DNA from: Marchantia polymorpha subsp. ruderalis
Lineage: Eukaryota; Streptophyta; Marchantiopsida; Marchantiales; Marchantiaceae
Assembly: GCA_037833965.1 (NCBI GenBank)
Contig: AP031355.1
Coordinates: 29,847,501-29,911,500 of the forward strand
DNA length: 64,000 nucleotides
Reading direction: 5' to 3'
The number at the start of each line of letters is the position of its first letter. Position 1 is the first letter of the stretch. Both the position numbers and the translations under genes were made by a program. Below the pieces are notes generated by a model that saw only the letters and a list, made by a program, of their open reading frames with translations, searched no databases and was not told the origin of the DNA. Of this stretch, positions 33,040-44,203 are shown piece by piece.

Positions 33040-34690
33040 CATGGATATCAATGAGTTATTTATGTTTCAATGTGTAACCATCAAGTAATTTACTCTTTTT
33101 TATCAAGACGAAGTGCATTTTAACTCTTAAATATATCTCAAAATCTTAACATTTAAAAAAATAAAAAAATAATTACAATTTTCACAATAATTGACGATTT
33201 TAATGCTTTTACATCACACACATAGTATTAAATTTAAGGTTTGATGATCAAATTTAGTCTAATAATAGATATTACTTTTAGCAATCATACAAAAAAATTA
33301 TCATAATGATCATATTTTTTTGATTAATTGAAAAAACCCAAATAAAATTATATTCAAAAAAATTTATAAAAAAAATTTATAATTAAAATTTTCATCTCAT
33401 ATTTAAAACAAGATTCATGTAATATATTTGATAAAATTTATAATGATACTTGATTGATTTATGTGCGAAAGTAAATCCACATAAATTTGAATAATAATCA
33501 ATAAAAATATAGGATTATTTTTTGACTTCATAATTTAATCAAAGAATGAAGTCTTCAAATCTACAAAATATACATTTTTTAAAATAATAATGAAATTAAA
33601 CATCTACTTGCCACAATATATATTTTCAATTTTTAAAATACATAAATTTCACCATTATGGTCTTGGTTAGTTGTTAGATCGACAAATTATTTTAAAATGA
33701 ATATGTGAATTTGAATGTATCTTACTCTACACATTCTCATATATTATTTATCACAGATAATAATGCTTTTTAATAGATACAAATTTACAGTCTTGTGTTA
33801 ATTTATTATTCACTTCATCTTAAAATTGCCTGATTTTTCTTTTTAATTGAAATATTTTTAATTTAGATTTTGAAAAGATTATCCAAAAACATAGTAGAAC
33901 CAAAAAATAATAATTTTATGCAGTAAAAATATATTATGCATGCTATTTCAAGACTTAGATTTGGCCCAAAAATCTTGATTTTTTGCTTTTTACCAACTTA
34001 AAAATCATCAAAATTTACATCATCATCAGTCAAAAAATAATATTTAACATCTTTATTGTTTTCATTTTGTGAGAATTTCTTACTATTCGTATTTTTGGAT
34101 CTAACTTTAGGTCAAAACATTTTGTGAATATAACGCAGCACAAATGACATTCTTCGCCGTACTGTATGAAAAAATGATATGTAAAGTGCATCATCATCTT
34201 TTGTTTTAGATCATTAGTCAACAAGAACATTTATCACATAAATATGATACATTTATGTCTTTTACAATGGAATAAAATTTTTATATTGATTGAAATATAA
34301 ACTAGATTATTACTTTTTATCATTTATTTTTCAAATTTTTTTAAAACACTTCCTAGATTATTATAAAAATGATATTTTGTTTTCAAACCTAGATTTTGTA
34401 TCTTAAAGCTTATTAAATTAAAAAAAATCACAAGATCGTCAAAGAATATAAAAAACATAATTTCATCAAAAGGAAATTTTATATAAATAGCATAGAAGTA
34501 TTCACCACTTACTCTTGAAGATGGTACAAATATTCACGGTTTATTTCAAAACTTCTCTAAATACTTCTGTATAGTAATAACTGATATATAATAACTAAAG
34601 AAACTTCTGTAATACAATGGACTTCATATTTTGCATCTACTTCTATATAATTTCAAATTAAAGCTAACATTGAAAAAAAAAATTCTACAT
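33040..34690. repeat. AT-rich spacer D, unit 3 copy
   Basis: AT-rich, no gene. Matches 21,970-23,720 closely. Confidence 0.75.
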
Positions 34691-34744
34691 ATTCGTGGGG
34701 TTGACCTTCAACCGGAACTGGACCCTAAAAATCGTGTCGGGTTC

Positions 34745-35080
34745 GTGTCAATTCGGGTAGAATCTAGAAAACTTTTCACAAGACCAACAACATAAGGAAA
34801 CAATTGTTTGTCAACTCAAAGCACAGAATTGCACCGAACAGGGTTATGTCACATTGACCGTAGCTATCATTTCCAGCATGACAATTGTATTGTCATGCTG
34901 AAACTGACTTGCAGTGGACAAATCAGTATGTGTCGATTTGGGTAGAATCCCAAAAAGCTTTTCACAAGACCAAACACATAAGGAAGCTATTGTTTGTCAT
35001 CTCAAAGCACAGAACAGGCTTATATCACATTAACCGTGTCTATCATTTCCAGCATGACAATTGTATTGTCATGCTGGAAT
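34745..35080. repeat. 185-bp tandem repeat with perfect 33-bp palindrome, unit 3
   Basis: Units start at 34,745 and 34,930. The palindromes are at 34,871-34,903 (one end mismatch) and 35,047-35,079, the latter perfect: 15-bp arms TTCCAGCATGACAAT and ATTGTCATGCTGGAA around TGT. Confidence 0.8.
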
Positions 35081-35289
35081 TGTTGTTATTGATGCACGAG
35101 TATTCCACACTGTCAGCAATTGCACGGAGCACAGAATTGCACGGAATAGAGTATCGCCCTCTATTAAATTGAAAGGTCCGAACATGTAGTAACCACGCTC
35201 CTTGGAAACCTGTGCGGGCTTCCGGCTCCTCACAGTCGCATACTCCTATCTATATATCCATACATCTATTGCCAATTCCAACTCTCCAC

Positions 35290-35487
35290 CTCGATGGCCG
35301 TCCTCTGCTCTAGGTCATGTGCCATAACCGTCTTCGCCACAAACTTCTTATTATTCTCCAGATTCGTGCACAGAAAAATGGTGGAGAATGAGCCTAGGTT
35401 AATCGGCCCATTCCTCACCCACCGCGTGTCCCGTTTAGGTGGTGCAGCCATTTTCGTCGAGTGTGCTTCACACCCGCAACCAAACAC
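35290..35487 (-). pseudogene. Possible protein kinase N-lobe relic, unit 3
   Basis: Counterpart of 24,640-24,843: RWVRNGPINLGSFSTIFLC followed by KKFVAKTV on the minus strand. The open frame ends soon after (EVESWNWQ) and differs from unit 2 there by an indel. No later kinase motifs. Confidence 0.35.
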
Positions 35488-35679
35488 GACATTCCGACTG
35501 GCTGCTTCACGAGATTAAACTTCAGTCCATACTCCCAGGCTCCTCCAGTTGATTCGTCCAGTCGCAAGCTGGAGATTAAACTCTGCAATTATGTGATTGG
35601 ATCGATCTGCAATCACGAATAAGGGCGTCAAAGCGTTAGGATCAAACATTGTATCTCAAATCACCGTGGTTAAGCACCT

Positions 35680-36261
35680 ATGTTGAAGCATTCATCTTTA
35701 TCATTGATATCATATATCGTTTGTGCATTCACGCCATCTTTAAAACGGTTTGAGTCTCCAGCTGTACCTGTCAACACTCTTGACTCTAATCATCTAGTAC
35801 GAGACGATTCTTTCACAAAAAAACAGATCATGAACATCTCAAGAGCCCACTGTGACAGTCAATCGGATTTAGATTACAAGATTGCTGATGTGGCGAACCT
35901 GATTTGGACCCACGATGACCGAAGAAGCTCTACAATCTTCTAAAGGTCACGGGAACATGCTGAATGGCACGGTTCAATCAAAAGCCCTGCTCAGAGCCCT
36001 AATGTATTGCCAATTCCAACCAGTGCTAGTAACAATGAGGAAGAAATCGAGGGGACATTCAGGGAAGATTAGGAAACTGAAATATATGATACCATTACAA
36101 ACGTGCTTTCGGAAATTTAGCATGTTCACGAACCAAATGGCTTAGATACTTCGAGAAAGCGCTGGCGTAGAATCAAAGGACATACACTGAAACGGTTTGA
36201 ACATTATAAGATTGTGCGCCGACACTTCAGAGGCGAAACGACGCGATGTCTGCCTTTATAG
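35680..36261 (+). pseudogene. psiX, best copy: one frame of 194 codons with three in-frame stops
   Basis: From ATG-less start at 35,680 the frame runs SLISYIVCAFTPSLKR...DYKIADVANLIWTHDD to a TAA at 35,941, then stays open in the same frame (SPAQSPNVLPIPTSASNN...) except for TAG at 36,070 and 36,118, and ends with SRKRWRRIKGHTLKRF...IVRRHFRGETT at a TAG at 36,259. An acidic middle and a basic tail look protein-like. All three units share these stops, so the gene died before the units duplicated, unless the stops are in introns. Family not recognised. Confidence 0.4.
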
Positions 36262-37162
36262 CATATCCTGGGAAAAATGAAAACTCACACTCCCTTCCAC
36301 TTGATTTTCTTGTAACTTGGTTCCTTGGTCGATCAATCGATCGGTCTGTATCCATGAAACTTTACTCGCCGTCCGCTTAGGATCGACCGGACGGTGAGTA
36401 AAGTGGCATACATGGACGAGGGCGCTGCCTACATCTGATTTATATGCAGCTACTGAAGATTGCGACTGTCGGTTGCACGATTGGCAATAAATTATCCGAG
36501 TCATGATATCTCTCATCCTTGGCACAATTTCTCCGGTTTCTGAATGGCCTGATTCAAGTGCGGCGAGTGATCCGAACTTTGAGAGGGTTTGCGCTCTGTG
36601 ATTGGAGAATAATCTCAGGTGCTGGCTGACGTGCTCGTCATGACCGCAGTGATGTATTCTTCATTCATTCATTGAATGAATGCAGACTGTGATGGAAATC
36701 TGTTGCTAATCAAGCTCAAGCTCATGATACCGTTTGCAAATTGTGAAATCTATGAACTCAGCACTCGTACTCAACGAAGAAAAATAATGTTTTGAGCTGC
36801 CAAAGTGCTGAATGTCAAATGAAGTTGACGAGAAAAAGGTCGGATTGCTTCTGCACGCATGCTCTAATCTACTCGACAAAGCATCCAATCCCCGGTAAAG
36901 GCACCGTGAACATACTTCTTCATGCAAAAGCAGGCGTAAACCACAGAAAATTTCACATCAATTCGGATTTTGAGATTCGTGCACGAATGTGCCCACAATC
37001 TTTTTATTATTTTCATCAAATGAGATGCAGGTGCACTAAGACCAGTGGTACCGATGCTCCTGGCATGTAACAACTTCACCTACAGACACAATAGGAAAAG
37101 CTAATTAGCTTATTTAACCTCATCAATCTTACAAGCAATCGCAAGTAGACGAATTTCTGATT
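36262..37162. other. Intergenic, 3' of germin-like A, unit 3
   Basis: No gene. Matches 481-1,373 of unit 1 with the conserved hairpin at 36,359-36,404. Confidence 0.5.
36359..36404. repeat. Conserved hairpin, unit 3 copy
   Basis: Arms 36,359-36,375 and 36,388-36,404, identical to unit 1 (576-621). Confidence 0.75.
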
Positions 37163-37804
37163 CTAGTAGCCTGGCTGCGTTCCAGCCCCTTCAGCTTCCT
37201 GTAGCTTGTCGATTACGTCGGCATTCACTCCGAAGGATTTAACCAAAACAGCATCAGCTATGCCGGTCCCGAACAGAGTGGTCGGGAGCCTGGCAACTCC
37301 CGGAGAGGCGCTGCTGAAGGAGTTGATAAATTTAGCCGTTGTCTGATAGTTGTTGAACTGGAAGTGAACCAAGCCCCTGGGGACAATGAAAAGATCTCCT
37401 TCCTTCAAGGTCTGGGTCCTCAGCGTGTTAGTGGTGTCTACGAAGCCGATGTCGACGGTGCCTTCGAGCACGAACACGAGCTCCGAAGCACGAGGATGGA
37501 CGTGAGGAGGATTTACGGTCCCTGGTGGAGCAACCACGAGAGTGGAAGAGATACCGAGACCATCGAGTGCTGCAAAATTAGAGAGGTCTGCTCTCATAGT
37601 CGTTACGAGGGGAGCATCAGACGGATTGGCTGTGAAGTTCCTGAAACCGGGGAAGGTGAAGAAATTTCCATCCAGAGCTGTGGCATTCTCTCCATCTGGG
37701 ACTTTGAAGTCCGAAGTGAGCTCGGGATCCGATCCAAACACTTGCAGGCTCTGAAGGCAGAATGTTGCAAGCAGTAATGATGCCAGTACCTGGACTTTAG
37801 CCAT
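37163..37804 (-). CDS. Germin-like protein A, copy 3 (secreted cupin)
   Basis: A 213-residue intact copy of the protein at 1374 with signal peptide, H101, H103, E108 and H147. Differences from copy 1: I14T, L160I, I188V and T194N; the last two are unique to this copy and lie in the C-terminal helix region. No cysteine in the mature chain. The start is the ATG at 37804. It diverges from gene B at 39157 across 1,352 bp, with its TATA candidate at 37,992-37,998. Confidence 0.95.
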   Translation of the reverse strand: MAKVQVLASLLLATFCLQSLQVFGSDPELTSDFKVPDGENATALDGNFFTFPGFRNFTANPSDAPLVTTMRADLSNFAALDGLGISSTLVVAPPGTVNPPHVHPRASELVFVLEGTVDIGFVDTTNTLRTQTLKEGDLFIVPRGLVHFQFNNYQTTAKFINSFSSASPGVARLPTTLFGTGIADAVLVKSFGVNADVIDKLQEAEGAGTQPGY

Positions 37805-39156
37805 CACTGAAGTGCTCTAAATTTGAACCTTTTGAAACAGCCAGAAGTACAGTATATGGAGTTCAGATAGTTTGTAGACCTGTGAGCTCACCTGAAAAGA
37901 AGATTACACTGAGCTGTAGTAATGAACTGGGAGTAGCTCGAATTGAAACTGATGTTATGTTTGGTGAAGATATGCTTCCATCTCCAGCCTTCTTATAGTT
38001 GGTAGTCAAATTCTTGACTCACAGTGATCGCATGACTAATATGGTTTACGTACACCTGACACCTTTCATAAAGTCCTTGTCAATCTATCAAAGACTATGG
38101 CAACGATCTAAGTCTGAGAGAGAGAACTTCTGCCCATTCAACACTTTTTACTGGGTCATTTTTTACACCGAATTAGTATTTTCAAACAAAAAGTCAATTG
38201 CCAAGTTGTGATCCTTCAACAAGAATTAGCTGAAGAAGCACGGTACAGGAAATTATGACTTATTCTAGCTGAGCTGAAGAATGTGTCGTTTGAGTACGTA
38301 ATAATCTTATTACCTCGGAGGCTGATCTGAGATACACATACACAAATGGGGCCACGACAGATGAATCCACTAATTAGCATCCACAAGTAGAGTCCCGAGA
38401 AACCAGTCTTCTCCCTCAGGTTTACGCGTGATAGAACAACCAGTATAATCTGTGATCGCACTTTTTTTACTTAGCCTAGATCTTAGAAACTCAAACATAC
38501 TTCAGAGACCCGTTGCTATCTGACGACTTGGAAGTATTTCATAGAGTGCACCTTGCTCTCAGATAAACTTAGACGTTCAGACATGGTCGAAAGAGTCAGC
38601 CAGCCGCATGAGTTCGTTGACCATCGGGATTTTTATGCCCAAGTAGTATCCTGTGGATTGGATTCATGCACATGACCCCACTGCTGAATGATTACTATAC
38701 CAATCCCATATACACACATGCAAGCAAAGTCTGATGCAAGTGTAGGTATTGACGGTGCGTCAGGGCAAAGCGTTGAAAGCTTCACTCGTTAATGGATTGT
38801 CCACGCTGTTCCCGGTCTCGGTGCTATCAAGTGGACCATTTCTAGGATTTGAAGAAGTAGAGAGGCTTCACCAGATGTGCCCAGATTTGAAACAGATCGC
38901 AAGTTTCTCTGCAGACTATGCGTATCTATCAACTGCTGAGGAACAAGGAGCTAGTGGATTTCTATAAAAGGTCTAGTGGGTACCGATACAACTCACCGAG
39001 CCTCGAGCATAGAAATCAGTCTGCTTCAACCGGTTCATTCTTAGCATCGATACTGACTGAAATCCTTAAACACCTTTTACATCAATTGCAATTCAGCTTC
39101 ATATATCTCATTCAAGTTCTGCCCAGCTTGGGTATTGAGATCGGAGTGTGCTCGCT
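37805..39156. promoter_or_regulatory. Shared divergent promoter region of germin-like A and B, unit 3
   Basis: 1,352 bp between ATGs. Candidate TATA boxes at 37,992-37,998 (minus) and 38,963-38,969 (plus). As in the other units, no gene is supported inside. Confidence 0.55.
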
Positions 39157-39789
39157 ATGGCTCATCACAAGATGCTCCTCTGCGCTTTGTTCGCTGTTTT
39201 TCTCGCCTTTGGATCCCTGAGCTCAACAGTTGAAGCTTCCGATCCCGAGCTCACTTCGGATTTCTTCGTTCCGGAAGGCAAGGTAGCTGCCGATCTTGAT
39301 GGAGCCTTCTTCACCAACACGACCTTGGAGAATGTTCAACCGAATTTAAATTCAGCTTTTGCTACGGTCACACCCGTCAATCAAAACGTATTTCCAGCTC
39401 TCACAGGATTGGGAATTTCTTCAGCGCTTATCCAATTTCCGCCCGGCACCGTCAATCCTCCTCACACTCATCCTCGAGGAACCGAACTTATATACGTCAT
39501 CGAGGGAACTCTGAGCGTGGGGCTCGTGGACACCACTCAGAAGCTCTTCACCCAAACTCTGTTGCCTGGTGACCTGTTCGTGTTCCCGAAGGGTTTGGTG
39601 CACTTCCAGATCAATTTGGATCAGTGGACGTCTGTCAAAGCTGTGGTGGGATTCAGTAGTTCCAACCCGGGACTCATCAGCCTGCCCTCTACTCTCTTTG
39701 GAAAAAGCATGATCTCCAGCGAGGTCCTCCAGAAATCCTTCAACGTGACTGCCGACGTCATTAACAAGCTCAAGGCTGCTCAGGTTTGA
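39157..39789 (+). CDS. Germin-like protein B, copy 3 (secreted cupin)
   Basis: A 210-residue intact copy of the protein at 3354. Ligands H103, H105, E110 and H149 kept. Changes from copy 1: L3H, Q26E (just before signal cleavage), A78V, L112I and S196N. The S196N sequon is shared with copy 2, so either copy 1 lost it or it arose in the ancestor of copies 2 and 3. The ATG at 39157 is chosen; upstream in-frame codons lack ATG. Confidence 0.95.
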   Translation: MAHHKMLLCALFAVFLAFGSLSSTVEASDPELTSDFFVPEGKVAADLDGAFFTNTTLENVQPNLNSAFATVTPVNQNVFPALTGLGISSALIQFPPGTVNPPHTHPRGTELIYVIEGTLSVGLVDTTQKLFTQTLLPGDLFVFPKGLVHFQINLDQWTSVKAVVGFSSSNPGLISLPSTLFGKSMISSEVLQKSFNVTADVINKLKAAQV

Positions 39790-42700
39790 TTTACTCTGCG
39801 GGATTTTACCGCAGAAAGGGGTCCATCGATTCAAACGAAGATCTACCGATACGTCAGCTTGCAATCTCGGACATGGTGTGCATGGCTATGGCACTGAGAA
39901 CTTGATGGAGCTCCAGAAGTCTGGATAAGTATGGTGCTCTAGCTTCACCAATAAGACGATTCTTGAATGTAGTAAATTTCTGAAAGCGGAGCCCAAATGA
40001 AATGATCATAGTAATCATAGTGGGCCAAATTGTTCAGTGATGACATAATTTGATTTCTGAAATCATTTAGGGACCTTGCGACGCAAGATCGTAGGTTTCT
40101 GTTCTTTCTCATAATTTATTTAACATGAACTCATCGAAGTCTTATATCTCTCGAGCACCGTTATGGTTTGGCGAATGTTAGCCTTCAAATTGATGAACAA
40201 AGTTTATTGCTGTCTTTCAGCTATATCTGCTTCCATAGTCATAGACTGCTATTACAATCTTATTCTCATCTCGAGACAGTCAATCTGCCCCATAATCATG
40301 CAATCTGTGAATGAATCAGTAGATTCTCGCATTTTTTGCTGCTTCAGGTCCTAACGAGTGAAACAATTGAATCTCTAAAATAGTTTACTCAGGGCACAAT
40401 TAAGCACTCGTCAAGATTTGACTGTTCTGCCTATTACTTAAGTCCGGAATGATACAATAGAAATTTACGAGTGCCCAAAGAATCAAAGTGCAAATGAACG
40501 AAGAAGGAGCCCTGATAAGATGCAGCTTGTCGACGAGACATATTCTCCACCGACGGTCTCACGAAAGCATCACCAAAGAGCACCTGTCCATTCTACTCGA
40601 ATTCCATTCGGCAATCCATGTTCCCCCATGAACATCCTTCGGTGATTCACAAAATCACAGCTCGCTATTTTCTCCAGGCTCAATCCAGAGGCTCAATCCT
40701 TACGATGAATAATACATCGTAAGGTTTGAGTCCATAACATGCGTTAGGTACTGCCGTGGCCGTTCTGTACAGCTTGAATAGCCCTTCGCCAGCAGCCATC
40801 AATTGAGGAACTCAATAAACTACAAGTCTTTCGACCAAATAGGCAGTTTAAGAATTAAAAATATTCTCACATCCGGCAATCCGATGTCTACGATGGCTTT
40901 CGCTCTACAACTTGTAGCAACCAACAGTGTTTCCCATCTTGTTTCTGGAATATAGTATTTTGTAATGAGACTAACTTGTCAACACTCAGAGAGCTGAATT
41001 CAGTTCCCATCCGGCAACCCGCGACGAGTACAAAACCCATCGATAACCGGTGCAGTACAGGGCCCAGTACGTGCCGCGTAGGCGGACCTGACATGGTCGG
41101 TGTGTGATCGGTCACCTTATGTATACTGCGAGCCCTTGTTCTTAGTATTTTGTTATTGGAACATTCCTCTGATCTTTCATCTTTCATGTTATGCTTAAGC
41201 TACTTTGAAATGCCAGTCCGGTCCAAGTGATTTCTCTCATGTTTGCCCCCGTTTGGTACATGTGCATGATAGGACTTTATTGAAAGATTCCGATTGTTTA
41301 CTCTACTCTACAAATGTTGGTTATGTTCAAACACTTTTCTCATAAATCTTCCTTTAGGTTACATATGGGCTTATCCATGGAATTAAATGAGATGTTTGAT
41401 ATCAGATTCACAACAACCATAGCTCTCTTCATTTCATTAGATGTGTACCTATTTGACTACATAAGAATGATCTAAATATAGACAGCACCCAACTTTATTA
41501 TATATACAGTCTAACTTTTAGATTTTCTCATTTAATGCATTTTTCAGTATCTTTAGAACTATCAGTTTTAATTTTTTTTAAGGATTCATGCTCATGACCA
41601 TTGGCTCAATCAATCATGAGGATTTTTGAATTTTACTCATTTGTATTTTTAACAATAAGATCTGATTGGTTCATACAACTACATTTTTGTTAATAGATTA
41701 GGGCTGAAATTTTACTGTTATTAGCATGATTGATTTTCTGGTTTAAGGATATATAATAATTTTCCGAAACTTCATTTGATATTTAATATTTTTCATTACA
41801 AGATTATTGATTTGATTATGGTATACTTTTCAATTAACATGTTTATGGCAAATTCATATTTAATTTGACAAAAAGAAATTAGTACATAATACATTGTGAC
41901 TACATATTTGAATTTATTGACTATACTGCTCTTCGATGGAGGATCATTGAAACGGCAACACTAAAAACATTGAAAGACTTGTATTTCCATTTTTTAGTTG
42001 CATGATAGTATATTTTTGGACTTTGACCGAATAATGAGAGAGTCAAGCAAACCCCATCAAACTACATTACCTTACATGTACATTGATTTTTAGATAATAT
42101 TGCACTCTATTTATTTATTTATATTTATATTCAAACAAGCACCCATCGTTCTGTCAATGATAATGTTAGGTGATTATATTGATGTCATCTATTAAAAATT
42201 TGGATATGCTACATTTAGAAAACGTTTATTTCAGAGTAATGTTTTTAAGAGCTAATACTATAAATAGTTTTTTCTGCATAGTTCACATAATATGATGTGG
42301 AAAAAGAAAGATATAGTAAATATATCAAAAGCCATATGGGGTAAAATCCTTACATAGCTAGGTTGCATATGATATCAATATGTCTAACTTCCAGTATGAT
42401 GCAAAGTATCTTAATTAGAGCTAAATAATATTGTAATGACCAGGGAGGCTTCCTTCTTTCTTCGATGTGACGAATTCAGATGAAGCTAGATGAACTCAAA
42501 ACCTGTTGCTTTATAGTAGTTGATAGAGTCAAATCAATTGTTTAAAATGTAACACGTTAGGTAATATGCTCATGCTCATATGTAATGTGTACTTCCAAGT
42601 TTCTTAGTTTCAGTTTTTTAACTTCATGGAGGGACCATCTCTTGCTATAATATCTGACGCATACATCATATCTCTTGAATCAGGTACTAAGTTTTTTTTC

Positions 42701-43182
42701 ATATTAGATTGTTCTTTAGTTCAAAAAACTATTTGATGGATGTGGCAATTGCGGCTATGAATGGGTGCTAAAAGCCTTTAAAATACAAGCATAATTTTGG
42801 ATCCTTGAGAGGTGAGCTATGATTCTTATGAGAAGGAAAAGTTTATTCTCTGATCATGAGACTTTCTAGTTTCGAACGTCAGTTATGATGCACATAGATA
42901 GGCCCAACAAATGGATATCACGACCATTGGCTGCCAAGTCGTCGTATGATACGTAGGCATCTCATGTCATCATAACGTAAGGAATACCCCGGGTCTTGGT
43001 CAAATCGACCATGAAACTGTGGACCGACTTCATCTATAGAAACAAACTACCAACGACATTCGCTTGCTGCCAGTTCGTGTTTGCCGCTGTATTCAGGACT
43101 GTGTCGTTATTCTGTCGGCTTAGGAACATTCAAGCTTCCGAACCAAATCTTCTCTTACCCTTCTAGCCTTCCTAGCGTCTAG

Positions 43183-43217
43183 CTCGTGGGTGCAGTCGGG
43201 AGACTGCAACCCACGAG
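43183..43217. repeat. Conserved tetraloop hairpin, unit 3 copy
   Basis: Stem identical to 8533-8567, loop GGGA instead of GGAA. Confidence 0.75.
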
Positions 43218-43620
43218 TATTTGTCAAATCAGTTTGTTACCAACTTAAGAAGTAGCACCATTGCAGCTGAACGCGGTTCGACTTCCAGCCCACGTATATT
43301 GGGTCGATTGATTCAGAGCGTTGCTGAAATATGAGACCATATGCACTTCCTCAGGATGTTGCTCGCTGGGGACTGGACGTCAACTCTCCGAAGATTGACC
43401 ACGTATTTAAATGCAATTGAGACTTGAACTCCTGTCTATCAAACATGACTGTGTCTACAGACTCATTCAGTAAGCTGCGAACATTTTCTTCTTTATGTCA
43501 AAAGACATCATTTGGCATGGGTTCTAACTACTTTTGATCTTCTTGGCTTACGACGCATTTCAATGCATTACACTATATTGCTTGCCCAAAAGTTTTAGAA
43601 AAATACTCTGAATTTCTTCA

Positions 43621-43686
43621 CAGAATTGGTCTAGGGGGCGCAAGTATATGTTGGGCAGCATAGGGGATAGTACTCCCCGTACCCCA
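43621..43686. mobile_element. 66-bp insert with 7-bp target duplication
   Basis: Unit 1 reads AATATCTTCATGG here (about 8,955-8,967); unit 3 has 66 bp flanked by TTCTTCA at 43,614-43,620 and 43,687-43,693. The insert is GC-richer than its surroundings and carries GGGG/CCCC blocks (TAGGGGATAGTACTCCCC). Probably a very short non-autonomous element or repair filler. Confidence 0.6.
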
Positions 43687-44203
43687 TTCTTCATGGACGC
43701 GTCACCTTCACCTGACGAGTTCCCATACGTGCTTGCAAAGTAATAAGGGAGTACATATCACGAACAGCCCTCACCTTCTTGACTAAATATTGTGACTTAG
43801 TTTACGAGGCAGATGCCCACACGCTATGCAGTTGAAACGAAGTCGACAGGTGCACCTGCAGGACCAAGCATAGTAAACAAGATTACAGAGGGGCATACCG
43901 AAGTAAGTGTTGAACTTGACCACGTCTTTCATCTTCCAACTCCGGGATGAGAAACTTAATATCCCTTCTTCAAATACCACACAGATCAGAAGATTGGCAA
44001 CATTCACCCCGTAATCTACTCCTAGAACACCCCCTTCGACCTCGTGTACGAGGAACTACCGAAGGATACAAGCAGTGTCAATAGAGATTTCTTATCTTGA
44101 TATATGAAACAACTGTTCTAAATCTGTTACTGGGTTTAGTCACTTGATAGGCCGATTCTCACAGCTTCAGATCTTCTTCACTACCCTCACCCACAGTTGC
44201 AAA

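Larger units (their letters stand above)
39790..44100. other. Spacer between germin-like B and C, unit 3
   Basis: No gene. Matches 3,987-9,370 of unit 1 minus the solo LTR; about 41,360-42,900 is AT-rich. It contains the hairpin 43,183-43,217 and the 66-bp insert 43,621-43,686. Confidence 0.5.

Noticed and set aside
44144..44203. 20-codon N-terminal extension of germin-like C copy 2
   Set aside because: Begins with TTG, is not kept in copy 1, and would bury the signal peptide.
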